Position numbers and translations under genes: made by a program. Source: Apostichopus japonicus (Eukaryota > Echinodermata > Holothuroidea > Aspidochirotida > Stichopodidae). From it: DNA of 64,000 nt. This document shows positions 22,154 through 33,230 of this stretch, piece by piece. Position 1 is the stretch's first letter. Every line of letters begins with the position of its first letter. The stretch lies in contig NC_092571.1 in the NCBI RefSeq assembly GCF_037975245.1, positions 13,947,417 through 14,011,416 of the forward strand. Direction: 5' to 3'. Below the pieces are notes generated by a model. The model did not search any database. It saw only the letters and a list, made by a program, of their open reading frames with translations, and was not told where the DNA came from.

Positions 22154-22297
22154 ACACATTGTATACATTTGTGGGTGAGTGAGTGATTTCTGCTTGTGGG
22201 TTTTCAGTTGGGCTTTTGGTGGTTGTTAAACAGACTGGGATTGTTTTTGGTTTTGTTGACCTTTGGTCCGTGTCCATTTTCTTTGCACGTAAAAAGC

Positions 22298-24674
22298 GAG
22301 CCCGCGGGCAGTCCTAGGGGTATTTAGGTCGTTCTTTTCGAACCTGTACTCCAGGGCTGCTGTTAGCGAGGATCTCCAGGAGGACTTGTTGTCTGGTATA
22401 GACAAGGCCCCCCCCCCCCCTGAGATTAAAAATGATAGCTTGGGCTCTCCGTTGGTGAGCTCTGGACAGCGGTAGCAGCGATGAAGAAGGGAAATTCCCC
22501 TGGTCCCGATGGCCTCCCGGCAGAGTTCTATAGGACCTTCTGGGAGGTCCTCGGTGGGGACTTGAGAGATGTGTTCGCTACCGCTTTCCAGTTGAATTAC
22601 ATGAGCCAAACACAGCGGGTTGGAAATATTGTTCTCCTCCCAAAGTCGGGAGACCCTTTGGACCCTAGAAATAGGCGTCCAATAACGCTGTTAAATGTGG
22701 ACTACAAAATCCTGGCCAAAGCATTAGGAAATCGCTTATCGGACGTGATGACGGATATTGTAGGTCCTTTCCAGACTTGTGCTGTGCGAGGCAAGTGTAT
22801 TCAACATAACATCTGGTTGATGAGAGACTTGATCGAGTTTGTTAAAGTTCGTGATTTGCCATGTGCACTGGTCTCATTGGACCAGGAAAAGGCCTTTGAC
22901 ATGGTAGATCACGACTTCCTGTTCAGAACCTTAGAGTCCTGCGGATTGAACTCCGTGTATATTCGTTGGGTCTCGTTACTATACAAGGACGTCACGAGCA
23001 TTGTCACTGTTAACGGATTAACTTCCGGTTCCTTCCCGGTTCGAAGGGGAGTCCGTCAGGGTTTTCCCCTCTCCTCGTTGTTGTATGTTCTCTTCAGCGA
23101 AACGCTCAGTACTTCACTGGACAGATGATTGGGATTTCGACCCTTCAGCGTACCGGGCGGGGCTAGACTTAAATGCGTGCAGTATGCCGATGACGTCACT
23201 TGTATTGTGTCGGACCTCACCTCCTTCAAGCCTTTATCGAAGGTTTTGACCACCTTCCAAGAGGCTACTGGTGCCAGACTGAACAAGTCCAAGACCAAAA
23301 GGCTGCGTTTAGGAGGTTGGCGCGGCCAATCCCTCCCGTTCGATGCTACTTGGTCAGATGTCATGATCAAGGTAAATGGCATCTGGCTAGGTTATGGTGC
23401 CCCGGAGGCTACCACTTGGGCCGAGAAGGCTGATCAGGTGGAGGCAAGGCTCGACACATTCAGTCACAGGTGGCTCTCCCTCCCTGGGAAGGTTACAGTT
23501 GTTAATAGGTTTATTGTTCCTCTCCTTTGGTATCTTAGTACGGTGGTCGCCGCACCGGATCATGCTTTGGTGCGACTGGAGAGGATCATTTTTGATTTCA
23601 AGTGGGGAAAGCGCAAACCAAACCTTGTCAAAAGGACCGTTCTGTATAAGACCCCCTTGAGCGGTGGGCTTGGTTTGGTCCACCTACCATCTAAACTGCG
23701 CTTTCTCCTCTTAAAAGGTGTTTTTGTTGCTTTTGAAAATCCTTCGTTTCCCTTTGCTTTTTTTTGTCAGGTACTGGGGTGGGTTTCTTTTTCGCCACCA
23801 CTGGCCCCGGATCCTTTTCCAATAACCGGCCAAAGGTGACACGCCCTTCTGGGGTCTATACTCAGATTGGTGACTCTCTTCGTAGAATCAAAGAAGAGGG
23901 TGGGCCACATGTTCTGCTGAACGTGGCCCACTCTGTATTATACCCACCATCGTTTCGTTCAATGCTCGCGCCTGTGTGCCCGTCGGCTTGCCGGACCGCC
24001 ATCTCTCCAGATGTGTGGCGGTCTGTGTGTTGTAAGTCACTAGATAGCCGTCTCCGGGACTTGGCGTGGAGGATTGCACATGGGGTCCTCATCACTAACC
24101 ATTTTCGCCTAGTCAGGTGATTAGATTAGGTGATGGGATTTGTCCCCGTGTGGGCTGTAAAGCCATCGAGACTATGCAACACCTTTTGCTGGAGTGTCCC
24201 TTTGTCCGGTTGGTGTGGGATTGGTTTCACGCCTTCGTTATTGGTGTTATTGGTTGCACACAGTGGGCCGTTAGTAGTGATGTTGTTTTGTATGGTTTGT
24301 TGCCTCCTGTGTGCCCAACCTGGGTTATGGATCTGCTGTTGTTGTTTGCCGCTGTCATCAGGAGACACATCTGGAACAGCAGATGCCGCCTAGTTTTCGA
24401 TGGGGACGTCCCCCTCGTGCAACGTGACATCAGGTTGCGCATGGAGGCGGACCATGCACGGCTTCCCGACACTGCCTTTCGTAGACGCTGGCGCAAGCCC
24501 GTCGTCTACTATCGGGACGGCGTTCCACGGATGAAATTTGGAGTGAGTTTGTTGGTAGGTGTGGGGGTTGTGTGGTCGTTATATAATATTGGTCGCTTTT
24601 ATTTTTACTGTTTGTGGTTTGGGGTTGGCTTTTGGGGCCGGTTTGAAGTGTTTTATTTGTTTTGCTTCTGTTAG
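22298..24674 (+). pseudogene. LINE ORF2, reverse transcriptase and C-terminal domain
   Basis: This continues the ORF2 interrupted at 20,557. Motifs in order are KKGNSPGPDGLPAEFYR, PLDPRNRRPITLLNVDYK, DQEKAFDMVDH, RRGVRQGFPLSSLLY, QYADDVTCIV (active site, near 23,180) and NKSKTK. A C-terminal cysteine-histidine motif (CPRVGC...H...C near 24,150) follows. It would copy the element RNA at the nicked target. It is broken by a stop at 23,126-23,128, frameshifts near 23,770 and 24,118, and a poly-C run at 22,410-22,420. Confidence 0.85.
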
Positions 24675-24959
24675 CCTTTGGGTCCGTGTCCTTTCACGTC
24701 ACGTTAAACGCTGCGTTAGTGAGCGATTGATGGGTTTCAGTTGTTGTTTTACAGACTGGGATTTGTTTTGTTTCTGTTGACCTTTGGTCCGTGTCCGTTT
24801 TCTTAGCACGAAAAAAGCACACCGTGCATCAGTAATTAATACTTTGTGTTCATAACACGGTAACATGAGTATCGGCTGGTTGAATTCAGTGTCAGGGGGA
24901 AGCCATTTGATGAGAGTGCCAGTATAGGACATGACATCCTTTGAGATTTCTTTGAGAAA

Positions 24960-25140
24960 AAAAAAACATGGGTTATGTATGTATGTATTTTAGATCCTCC
25001 TGCAAGCAGGAACTCGCGGAGAAGCCTTCTCGGCTTAGCAATGCCGCAAGCTGCCCGAAGTCAGTCTCTTACATTCATATTTAACGTCCATGATTATGAA
25101 TTGTCAATTGTCAAAAACTCTGTAACTGGACGACATACAT
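24960..25140. repeat. GC-rich short hairpins, probable repeat-family fragment
   Basis: In an AT-rich setting this short stretch holds nested inverted repeats, 'cctgcaagcagg' and 'gagaagccttctc', followed by 'aagctgcccgaagtcagtc'. It looks like part of an interspersed repeat, such as a LINE or SINE 3' region. No second copy lies in this window, so the class is unknown. Confidence 0.3.
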
Positions 25141-25562
25141 TAATCTTGGAGTGACTCGAACTTGGGCGAATATTCACGGTTGAAATTATTTTTGTAGTAC
25201 ATTCACCACCTATATTTTTCTATTCCTTTTAACAGCTACTAACCTTTCACTTTATTCCCTCTCACTTTCACTGTATTCACTTACTTTCTCAAATGGATAC
25301 CTCTGAGGTGTATAACAAGTTCCGCTCTTCAATTTTTCGGGAGATTATCCCAGCACTTGAGGAGGTCTAAAGAAGATGACAGATGTCAGAAGATGGAAGC
25401 ATTGATAAAAACCTGTTCTTTTGACTATGATTAGATCCTGTTCAAGTCATAGATTAATATTACATATTATAGATATATAACTTTTCATTTACAAGCGACA
25501 TCACAGAATAAATTTTGTAAGTGACTGTCATTCTTTCATGTCACTAAAATACACGTAACTTG

Positions 25563-25601
25563 GCCTGACGTTTCGATCCTAGCAGGATCTTCTTCAGAGG
25601 C
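25563..25601 (-). ncRNA. Hammerhead-ribozyme-like motif in the Penelope terminal repeat
   Basis: Read 5'->3' on the minus strand from 25,601: GCCT, then CTGAAGA, then a 5-bp stem GATCC/GGATC closed by a TGCTA loop, then GAAAC, GTC and AGGC. GCCT and AGGC pair as stem I. CTGA-N-GA and GAAA are the two conserved hammerhead core strands, and GTC is the usual cleavage triplet. Stem III is only two base pairs, as reported for hammerheads in Penelope elements. One extra A precedes stem II. Activity is untested. The opposite terminus (26,903-26,942) carries a degraded version. Confidence 0.6.
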
Positions 25602-25913
25602 TTAATGACAAGTAACAGTAACAGAAGGGAAAAAACACACAGAATACAGACAGGTTAATGAGCACGGTGAACACAATGAGATAGATGAAAGGGGATTATA
25701 AGTAGACAAGGGATGGAGAGAAGAAAGCAACAGGGGAAGAGGAGAGGTAGGAGATAAACAGTGGAGGGACAAAGAGAGGATTAAAGGAACAGGGTAGGGA
25801 ATAATCTGGAGAGGGACAAAGACAGAAAGATGTGGAGAAAAAAAGGAGGGGAAGAGAGCTATGAGAAGATGAGTGAAGGGGGGAGGGAGAAGAAGAGGGG
25901 GACAAAAGAAAAG

Positions 25914-26760
25914 TTAGTCATGTCCTTCCTGAATGTTCAGCCCATGAGGTTGAATGGTGCGAAGGCGTTGTATCCACAGCCTCTCTCTGCTGATTCGTAT
26001 TATGTCAGCACGGCTAACTAAGGATTCAATCCCCTGTAGGGGCATGTTGCTAATGGTATGGTTGGGAAGGTTAAAATGTTCTCCAACTGGGGTCTCAGTC
26101 TTCATGGTTTTGACTAAATCGCTTCTTGAGGGTGGTTTTGGTTTCGCCAACATACTGGATGCCGCAAACTCTACAAGAGATCAGATAGATGACATTGGTG
26201 GTAGTGCATGTGATGTGACCCTTAGTCTTGTGTGTGAGTTGCATGCTGTGGCTTGTGATTGCATTGGATTCAACAATTTGGTGGCTGCAGACGATGTATC
26301 TCGAAGTACGATCACATTTGAAAGTACCATGCTGAATGGGGTGTAGGATTGGGAGTTAGACTTGGAACAGCAGCATGCACAAGAAGGTCTCGTAGGTTGC
26401 GTGGTCGTCTGTAGGCGATGATGGGTTTTCGGGGACGGCTTGTTAGAGTCTGAAGTGAGGAGAATATTGTGGTTGTTAGAGGTGATTTTCTGAAGAGGAG
26501 GAAGATTTGGGTGGAAAGTAACAACCTGGGGCAGCTTGTTGTCGCAATCTCGTCCCTTTTTGTCCTTCACTGCCAAAGTAGATGACCTGAAAAGGGAGCG
26601 GACTCTCTGAATGGCTTCACGCACCCTTCTGGCACTATGGCCCCTGGCAGTAAAGTGTTTTTCCAAAGCATCTGTATGGCGAATGAAAGAGGAATTGTTA
26701 GAGCAAATGCGACGAAGACGAAGTGCTTGACTGTAGGCAATTCCAGACTTGCAGTGACGG
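25914..26760 (-). pseudogene. Penelope-like RT C-terminus and GIY-YIG endonuclease
   Basis: Reading from 26,760 downward: an RT thumb region (HFTARGHSARRVREAIQRV), then the Penelope linker (VTFHPNLPPL), then the GIY-YIG nuclease core (NVIYLISCRVCGIQYVGETK, near 26,140-26,200). It ends with HFNLPNHTISNM and the conserved RERLWIQRLRTIQPHGLN, stopping near 25,914. GIY-YIG is the nuclease typical of Penelope elements. At least two frameshifts split the sequence (near 26,390 and 26,150). Confidence 0.8.
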
Positions 26761-27012
26761 GGATGGCAGCTTGAAGAATGGAGATACTGGTGTGTGTCTG
26801 TGGGCTTGGTGTATAAGTCTGTTAATTGTTTTCACCGTGCTCATTAACCTGTCTGTATTCTGTGCATGTTTTTGTCCCTTCTGTTTCTGTTACTTGTCAT
26901 TAAACCTCTGAAGAAGATCCTGCTAGAATTGAAATGTCAGGCCAACTTACTTTTACACATTTTATTAAACAGGCTCTCTAGTGGATAAGCAATTTGCTAA
27001 CAGTTTATTTTA

Positions 27013-28650
27013 AATATAAAAATTAATAAACCGTAATATTTGCAACATCAACGGCTGTATTTGAAAATTACACATAATTATTAACCTGGCAGTTCAAACT
27101 TTTCTTTGTTTGGATGATTCATTGCCACTGTCTTAAAATTGAAAGCCCTTTATTTCTCTGCCATTTCTCTGACATGTCACTGCATATAATGTGGCACCTT
27201 CACACTATTGTTGTCCACAAAAGGTGTTACATATTCCGTAAACAAAATGTAAAATATCATAAGAAAAAGTACGATTATCTTTTAGTTCACCTGTAAACAT
27301 TATTGATCGAAATCAATTTAACGCCAATGTTACATTTACATGTGTTAACAAACAAGATCTCTCTAGAAACGATTGCTTTCATTTTAATATTGTATATCTT
27401 AATATTTTATTAAATATTTTTGTGATTGCAGCTGCTTACACGGACTACGACACCTCGTGAATGGTTACTTTAGAATTCCCATTTTTGCTGTAAGTATTTG
27501 CCTATTACCCTCGAAAGGGCTCTATGGTCTATGAATTTCTGTCAACGGGGACATTCAAAAACGGGTGCAATTATATCCTCTAAAAGACCACAAGGACGTC
27601 AAAAACAGATATTTGAAAACTCAGAGAATTTTTTTAATTTTTTAATTTGTATTTTAGTATGTATGTTCAGACGAGATCGAAAGTGTCATGTTATTTGCCC
27701 CCACACCTAGAGATTGAAAACAGCTACGGCGCGTCAATACATAACGGTTCATTAAGAAAAGTTTCACCAGATAAATAACCTGAGTCGTTTCCCTATACTA
27801 CCGATGTTTGCAAAATATTCAGTTCCATGATGAACAACATATCAATAAAAACTTTCTGTTTATATTTTTTCAAATATGTCACAGCTAGCTAAAAGGCATG
27901 GCAAGTGCCTTCAGTTATTACATTTTAAACAAATAAAGTGTAGTAAAACTTTAACATCGCCCTCATTTTCAAGAGAAACTAACATGTTTATCCCTACCTA
28001 CTAATCTTATAATGGCAATCAGAAACGGATACAAATATATGTCAATGAGTATGATCAGACGAGATCAAAAGTATCATGTCATATGCCCACAAACGTTGTC
28101 ATTGAAAACTGCTAAAACTCGATAATATTAAACCGTTCGTTAAGAAATATTCTACCGGATAAATACACTGAACCGTTCCCATCTACCACCTATCTGCTCT
28201 CGGCTGTCTACAAATTTCAGTTTCATAAGCTGCAACATATCAATCAGAAAAATGTTGTTTGCATTGTTTCTTGCAATATGTTCATTCTAGTTAATAAACA
28301 TAACAAGTGCCATCAATAACTACATTCTGAACTGTTTGAAATTAAGTCTAGTAAAACTTTAACATCGCCCTCACTTTCAGGGGGAGAATCATCGCGTTTG
28401 AAAATGAAAAGCTTTGGTCTTTAGGTCCCTGAAATGCTGCTTTGTATTTTTGGGTCTATTTTAACAGTAACACTTTATGTTAATTCAAAGGTAAATAAAG
28501 ATAGTCGTCATAAACAATATGAACAAAAGGTAACACACTCTGCCTGTCATTGGCAAAACTTATTATTATATTTGTTTAAAGACAATGTATATACACGAAA
28601 TTAATACACACTTAGTTTCTATCATTACGTGAAGAGGTTTTTCAAGACTC
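27013..28650. repeat. Intergenic with a ~390-bp tandem duplication
   Basis: 27,650-28,000 is repeated at about 28,040-28,395 (both contain 'cagacgagatc' and 'gtagtaaaactttaacatcgccctca'-type sequence). No gene is seen from 27,013 to 28,650; the open frames are short and not conserved. Confidence 0.6.
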
Positions 28651-28763
28651 TCAGTTTATGGATAAAAATGTAGTGAACAAATTCCACCGCATGTTTCACA
28701 ATATCTACTTAATATCTTTTAATAAAGGGATCTTTATTATTTCTTTCATGTTCTTTATACTTG

Positions 28764-28885
28764 TTGATCATCGGGATCCAAAACGTCACGGCCAAACGGC
28801 ACTACCCAACCATCCCATTCTGACAAACAAAACTAAAGTCAAGCGAGCCAAAAAAGTAAATACGCCCACCGACCTGCAGAGACAA
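28764..28885 (-). mobile_element. 3' tail fragment of the L1/Tx1-like LINE
   Basis: This matches the minus-strand 3' UTR of the family ('aaacgtcacggccaaacggc', 'caagcgagccaaaaaagt', 'cgcccaccgacctgcag'). The terminal 'gctttttacgtgacccgcc' is lacking. Confidence 0.8.
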
Positions 28886-29173
28886 CCCCAACCAACCACC
28901 CACTCAAACACACGGACAGTAAGTGTATGCTGTGTGAATGATGAGATGTAAATCCCTCATTACTTATCCTTAAAAGCTACCCAAGCATCTATCATCCATT
29001 TCGTTTTCCATCTTACAAGAATATTTTTAAGTTCCTAAGTTTTAAACACTATTACTATTTAACATGAATCACGTGTCCCAGTTCCTACTCTCTTTGAACA
29101 TTCAAAAGTTGGCGTGCTAGTTTAATTAGCCCTCTCATTTCTTATAATATCACTTTTTTCCTCGACATATGTT

Positions 29174-29530
29174 TCAAGAAAAGCTGCTGCCTCGCAAAGA
29201 TTGATATGTTCCCGTGTGCTTCGTAAGCAATATCAAGCAACTTTCAATTGGAGCAGATCCATATTTTTTTAAGGAAAGGGATGGCCCCTTGGGTCGATGA
29301 AGCTGCCTCCAATGTAGGCAGGTGGTGTAGACCTCCACTCGTGAATCAGCTGCTGTGATAACAATATTTATCTGGATCGACATCGAATTTAAACTTGAGC
29401 AAGTCTTCTACAGTTCTTGAATCGTAAGTTAGCTCACCGATGTCATATCGCCGGTCCCGATGAAAGACGAAGAATGCTTCAACGAAAGAAAAAATAAATA
29501 TCATTAATAGTTCGATAAGCAGTAACATTA
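29174..29530 (-). other. Short open frames, unassigned
   Basis: A 60-residue minus-strand frame (29,346-29,528) begins with a hydrophobic stretch (LLLIELLMIFIFSFVEAFFVF) followed by an acidic segment. A second frame overlaps it downstream. No family is recognised, no clear splice sites frame it, and it is not repeated elsewhere in the window. It could be an exon or chance. The surrounding 28,900-30,070 holds nothing else I can support. Confidence 0.15.
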
Positions 29531-30358
29531 TTAATGTTCTTCGAGATGAAACACAATTAGATCTTTGTATGTATCAGTACGGGGTGCATTTATTGAACAT
29601 GCTTTGATCTCACATGTTCATGACGTATATGCATGTGAGTTGCCCTCGTTTTCTACTTTGAATACAAATTATGTTCTTTTTTAAGATTACATTATATATC
29701 ATTTAGTATGTTCGTGTATTTCTCTCAATCTGCTGAATGTTAGCGTCATTAGGCTAGCAAAACTACTTACCGATTGCAGGTATGAAAGAAGCATGCCATT
29801 ATATTGGGCATTGCAGTTATAATTAACCTGCAGAGATTTTGTGTAATAAATGTTGTCATTATTTTTGATAAAGTAATAGTAAAATTAAAAGATAAGTAAG
29901 GTAAAGGTGACTAGGAAGTAACCAAGAATTACGTTTGAAGCATTCCAATGTTAGGCGTAAAAGTTTGAAGAAACGTTCCTACTTTAAATTATGGCATTCC
30001 TGGTAAAAAGTTATGCAACATGTCAGATTTCCTTTCCGCGATAGCTTCACCAAAGTTGATGTTGTATTCCAGATCAATGAAATCATAAGTAACAAGACAG
30101 AGTGTTTGATATTGTGTTTTAATCTCTCAAGTTTTATAGTCTGACTTATTTCTAGTACCATAAGTTTCCAGGAAAAACAAGGCGTAAGGTTAAGCGAAAA
30201 GTGGAGTGCTACGGTGGGTAATAACTTTTTCGATGTTCGAACATCTTAGATGTTCCTTATAAGTGCTTCACTGTGCATATCAGATGAGACTTTTTTAAAT
30301 TATAAATTAAATCAAGTGAGAAGTGTTAAAGGTACTAAATGAGTGTAACAGGGTAGTT

Positions 30359-30509
30359 TCATAAGGTTCCGAGAAGTGCCCTTAGAGATAGGAAACCTAC
30401 AGGCAAGGGAAATTGTGAAACGGAGACTAACAAATTGGAACCACTTTTGATAGAACTCGGGTCATCTTTTGGAAAGTTCCTGATAGGTGATCCTGTTTCT
30501 ACAGCATCT
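30359..30509 (-). CDS. Candidate C-terminal (cytoplasmic tail) exon of the Ig-like receptor family, copy 2
   Basis: The minus-strand acceptor-like 'ttatttacag' at 30,510-30,517 is followed by a frame that completes a phase-2 codon and runs 49 residues (DAVETGSPIRNFPKDDPSS..., ending LRALLGTL) to TGA at 30,359. A stronger acceptor, a long T-tract then 'cttttgcag', lies just upstream near 30,538. Using that one would change the frame unless preceded by other exons. The frame given here is the one conserved with copy 1 at 360-483. Assignment to the Ig genes rests on phase compatibility with the transmembrane exon. Confidence 0.4.
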
Positions 30510-31680
30510 CTGTAAATAACGTGCCAGCCGGACATCTGCAAAAGAAAAAAATAGTCCGTGACTGGAAAACTTAAAATGACTTTTAAACAATACGGTAAAT
30601 CAAGGATCGTGCAAATTAGTTAAACTAATTTAAACACCATTATGATACAATGCATCTGGATTGACAAATACCAATCAATATATCTAGACCGCTTATACGC
30701 TACATTAAGTATAATTTTTGAACACAAATACCAAAACGATACATCTAGAACCGTTGACAGCAATGTGATGAAACAAACTAAAATAAGCAATGATGATTTA
30801 CCTATACTAATAAAAACAATATAGTTAATCTTACTTAAGATAATTGTAACGTATACAAAGTACCTCTAAAATACGACATCACATTATCCCCAACACCATA
30901 GGAATAGATCCATCCCCTCTTAAACACCTACACATTTGTTCTAGAATCAATAAAATAAAAACCTAATATTACAATCAGAAACCACTCAAATGGATATGTA
31001 CAGAACCGAGGAAAGAAGTAATAGCACATCTGCAATCCCGAAGAATAGTCATAGTAAAATCTATCCTACGGAAAGATCAATAATTTGACATTTCTTTCAA
31101 CTTATTGGCTAGTCAGACGATACCAAGAAACGTCTCTTAGAGCAAAATATGATCACGAATGCTGAATGATGATATAAAAAAATATCCTTAAACACCAAAC
31201 TATTATCTATAAAGCCTACTCAATTACTTAAAATGATATTTCCAGAACCATGGAAACATTTAAAACCCTTAACTATAATAAAGGAAAATACAGCCACAAT
31301 AAACAAAAACTTGATATCGTCAAGTGTAAGTATTCTACCATTTGGATCTGTTTTTAAAGGTATATTTATATTAAATGCTATCATTTTCCCTTCTGTGTTT
31401 ATATTGTCATGTGATATACTTAATAAGTTAAGATGACTATTGGTTTTCACTTTATCTCTTGTAATTACTCTGACCTTATTGGGAGGGTTGTACAGAATAT
31501 ATTCGATTATCGCTATGTATTTAACGTAGTTTTATGACTTGGTTGATTAAAACTTACTATAGGAAGAAATTCAAGAATGGAAAGACAATAAACTCCTCCT
31601 TTTCCATTCAAATACCGTGTATGACAAATTTCTTTTCATTTCTGTCAAAGCTTACAAAACTAAAATTCGTTTACATCATT

Positions 31681-31865
31681 GGCTAAGATCATGTGTAGTA
31701 TCCGTTCTTTTCCCTTTCGAGGGAATGGTGATGAACATCCCGACGATGATCACACAGTCACAGTCTCGATGAAAGGGGACTGGGGCTGAGAGCGGATCAG
31801 TTGTTTGGCAGTTTGGTTTCGTGCCCAGGTTCTTTCCTGGACGACTTTTCTTTAAAAAAAAAAAA
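31681..31865 (+). mobile_element. U2 snRNA-headed SINE-like repeat, copy 1
   Basis: This begins GGCTAAGATCATGTGTAGTA, as in the 5' part of U2 snRNA with one change. It continues with a body shared with copies at 48,761 and 61,473 ('cgagggaatggtgatg', 'gatgatcacacagtcacag', 'ggggactggggctgagagcg', 'gtgcccaggttctttcctgg') and ends in an A-rich tail. It interrupts the duplicated block shared with 1-2,780, where it is absent. Confidence 0.8.
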
Positions 31866-32979
31866 GCATTCGCAATTATTAAGCATGCTTGACGGCCTAT
31901 ATGAAAGTATAATTATCTGTACTATGGTGCTTAATATTCATTTCCTTGTTTTTGTGACAGCATAGAAATTGATATTTCAATAGGGTATACTTAAGAAATT
32001 TCTCCGAACTATTAAGCGTTGTATTACAATTGTTATATTATTACTTTTTAAAAGAATAGAGTGGCCCACACAATGCCAGTTGCGTATAAATAGAAACATT
32101 GTTCAAATCAGCATAAATAAACTCCCATGAATAAGTGGTTTCGATTAACGAATATGACACAGAATCACTTTATACTTTCACTTACCTAGGTATCAATAGA
32201 GTATTGACACTAAGTAGTTTTTTACTTTCCCTTCTGTTAATAAATAATCGATGTTTTCTGTTTCCTCTATCTCTCATATTCAAGTTAATAGTACACTCAT
32301 ATGTCAATGGCTGGGTGGAGTACATGACACTGACGTTCGTTAACATATGTGTACTTAGTCTAAAGTGCTTCTTCTCTTCAAGCAGATCTAAAGTCCTATA
32401 AAAATTACATCAGAGAGAAGTCTTCAATACACCCAAGTTTCAATCAAAATGTGTATGTGAACAATATTCAGAGGCTTTATTGGCGCATGTTTCTCACTGA
32501 TCAAAGATACTAACAAAATTCAAACATACACCTATCATTTCATACGGGTTAACTGTTTATACGTAAAATCTACCTTTGGTCAATGTTTCATTTGGTATAA
32601 CAGTCTACGGGAATCTTAAATATGAAATGTTATAAGGCAAGACACGATTCACTTTACAATGAATATGTTGAGCATCCTATTGCCAACGTTCACAAGGTTA
32701 TAGTCACATCCAAGCCCCTTATTTGATATACTTCGAGAGAGGCGTAGTGATGACTGCTGCTCCGTAATATGTACTCAATATTATGAGGCAATCAAAGCTG
32801 TTTATTATTTAATTTATGATTGTATACTCGTGGACCCCAATACATCCGGCAACAATAAAGTAGATGTGCACTGTAATGTTTTTTCTTTAACGAGAATTGC
32901 CACTTAATGCAGTTCAACATATATTCAACTGTTTTAAAGCGATTCGTTAACTTTCCGCAGACATATTCTGCTATGTCAC

Positions 32980-33230
32980 TTTCCAGTTAAAAGTTTAGGA
33001 TTGAAAAACCCAAATTCTAGATGAACGAAGGACAATTTCCGTTGTATTACTCTGCTTTGGTATCAAAGTAAATTATCCCACAACCCACATCCCAAATATC
33101 CCACAACCGAAAAAAATCTTTTCATCTGACATTCGGTTCATCTTGACAAACAAATCCATTCAGTGCTCTCGGGAAAAGACATTATCAGGAACATTTCGAC
33201 AAAAAAACCGGGAAGAAGGGAAGGCTCCAT
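32980..33230 (-). pseudogene. Decayed Ig-like first-exon relic
   Basis: The segment 'ggttcatcttgacaaac' then 'ctcgggaaaagacattatcagg' matches the minus-strand N-terminal region of the 55-kb gene ('ggtccatcttgacaattaa', 'ctcggaaaaagacattaact'). 'gtttaggattgaaaaa' upstream matches its FDFSILN region. No frame survives. Confidence 0.5.

Larger units (their letters stand above)
20571..22297 (+). mobile_element. Nested ORF1-only LINE copy with ORF2 deleted
   Basis: This 1,727-bp copy begins with the family 5' end ('gttggcagttggctttcgtg', as in the full-length element) and finishes with 'cacgtaaaaagc'. It is flanked by a 13-bp duplication with two mismatches, gagcccgcagaca at 20,558-20,570 and gagcccgcgggca at 22,298-22,310. 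It contains the 5' UTR, ORF1 and 3' UTR, but nearly all of ORF2 is missing. The ORF2 start codon is retained and joined in frame to about the last 70 ORF2 codons (KPVVYYRDGVPRMKF). The structure resembles 'half-LINEs' of mammals. Confidence 0.85.
18631..24820 (+). mobile_element. 5'-truncated L1/Tx1-like LINE (second subfamily), split by a nested copy
   Basis: The element starts inside ORF1 at the first zinc knuckle and ends with a 3' UTR closing in 'cacgaaaaaagcac'. It is flanked by a 10-bp target duplication, accgtgcatc at 18,621-18,630 and 24,821-24,830. Removing the nested insertion (20,571-22,310) joins ORF2 '...GGVVVESP' to '...AVLGVFRSFFSNLYSR', a continuity also seen in the related element at 38 kb. 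Net length is about 4.45 kb. The order is ORF1 C-terminal half, APE endonuclease, RT and C-terminal cysteine motif. Its 3' UTR differs from that of the 35-kb element, although both end in '(c)acg-aaaaagc'. Confidence 0.85.
25561..26945 (-). mobile_element. Penelope-like retroelement fragment with inverted terminal copies
   Basis: About 125 bp at 25,561-25,690 is repeated in inverse orientation at 26,820-26,945 (shared 'gcaggatcttcttcagagg', 'aatgacaagtaacag', 'acagacaggttaatgagcac'). Between them, on the minus strand, lies coding sequence for the end of a Penelope-type RT and a GIY-YIG endonuclease. A purine-rich tract fills 25,690-25,915. The right side continues with 'ctctagtggataagcaattt' to 27,012, which is shared with the fragment at 10 kb. 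Confidence 0.75.
30071..32700. repeat. Segmental duplication block, copy 2 (partner 1-2,780)
   Basis: This aligns colinearly with 1-2,780, apart from the U2-headed repeat at 31,681-31,865 (present only here) and the MITE at 2,102-2,613 (present only in the partner). The match ends near 32,700 ('ccaacgttcacaagg'). Confidence 0.8.

Noticed and set aside
25696-25905. Serine/proline-rich open frame
   Set aside because: Low-complexity translation of the purine tract within the Penelope fragment.
30440-30540. An ITIM-like ITYQEL motif in an alternative frame after the stronger acceptor
   Set aside because: The frame is short and not conserved in the duplicate at 360-530, which favours another frame.
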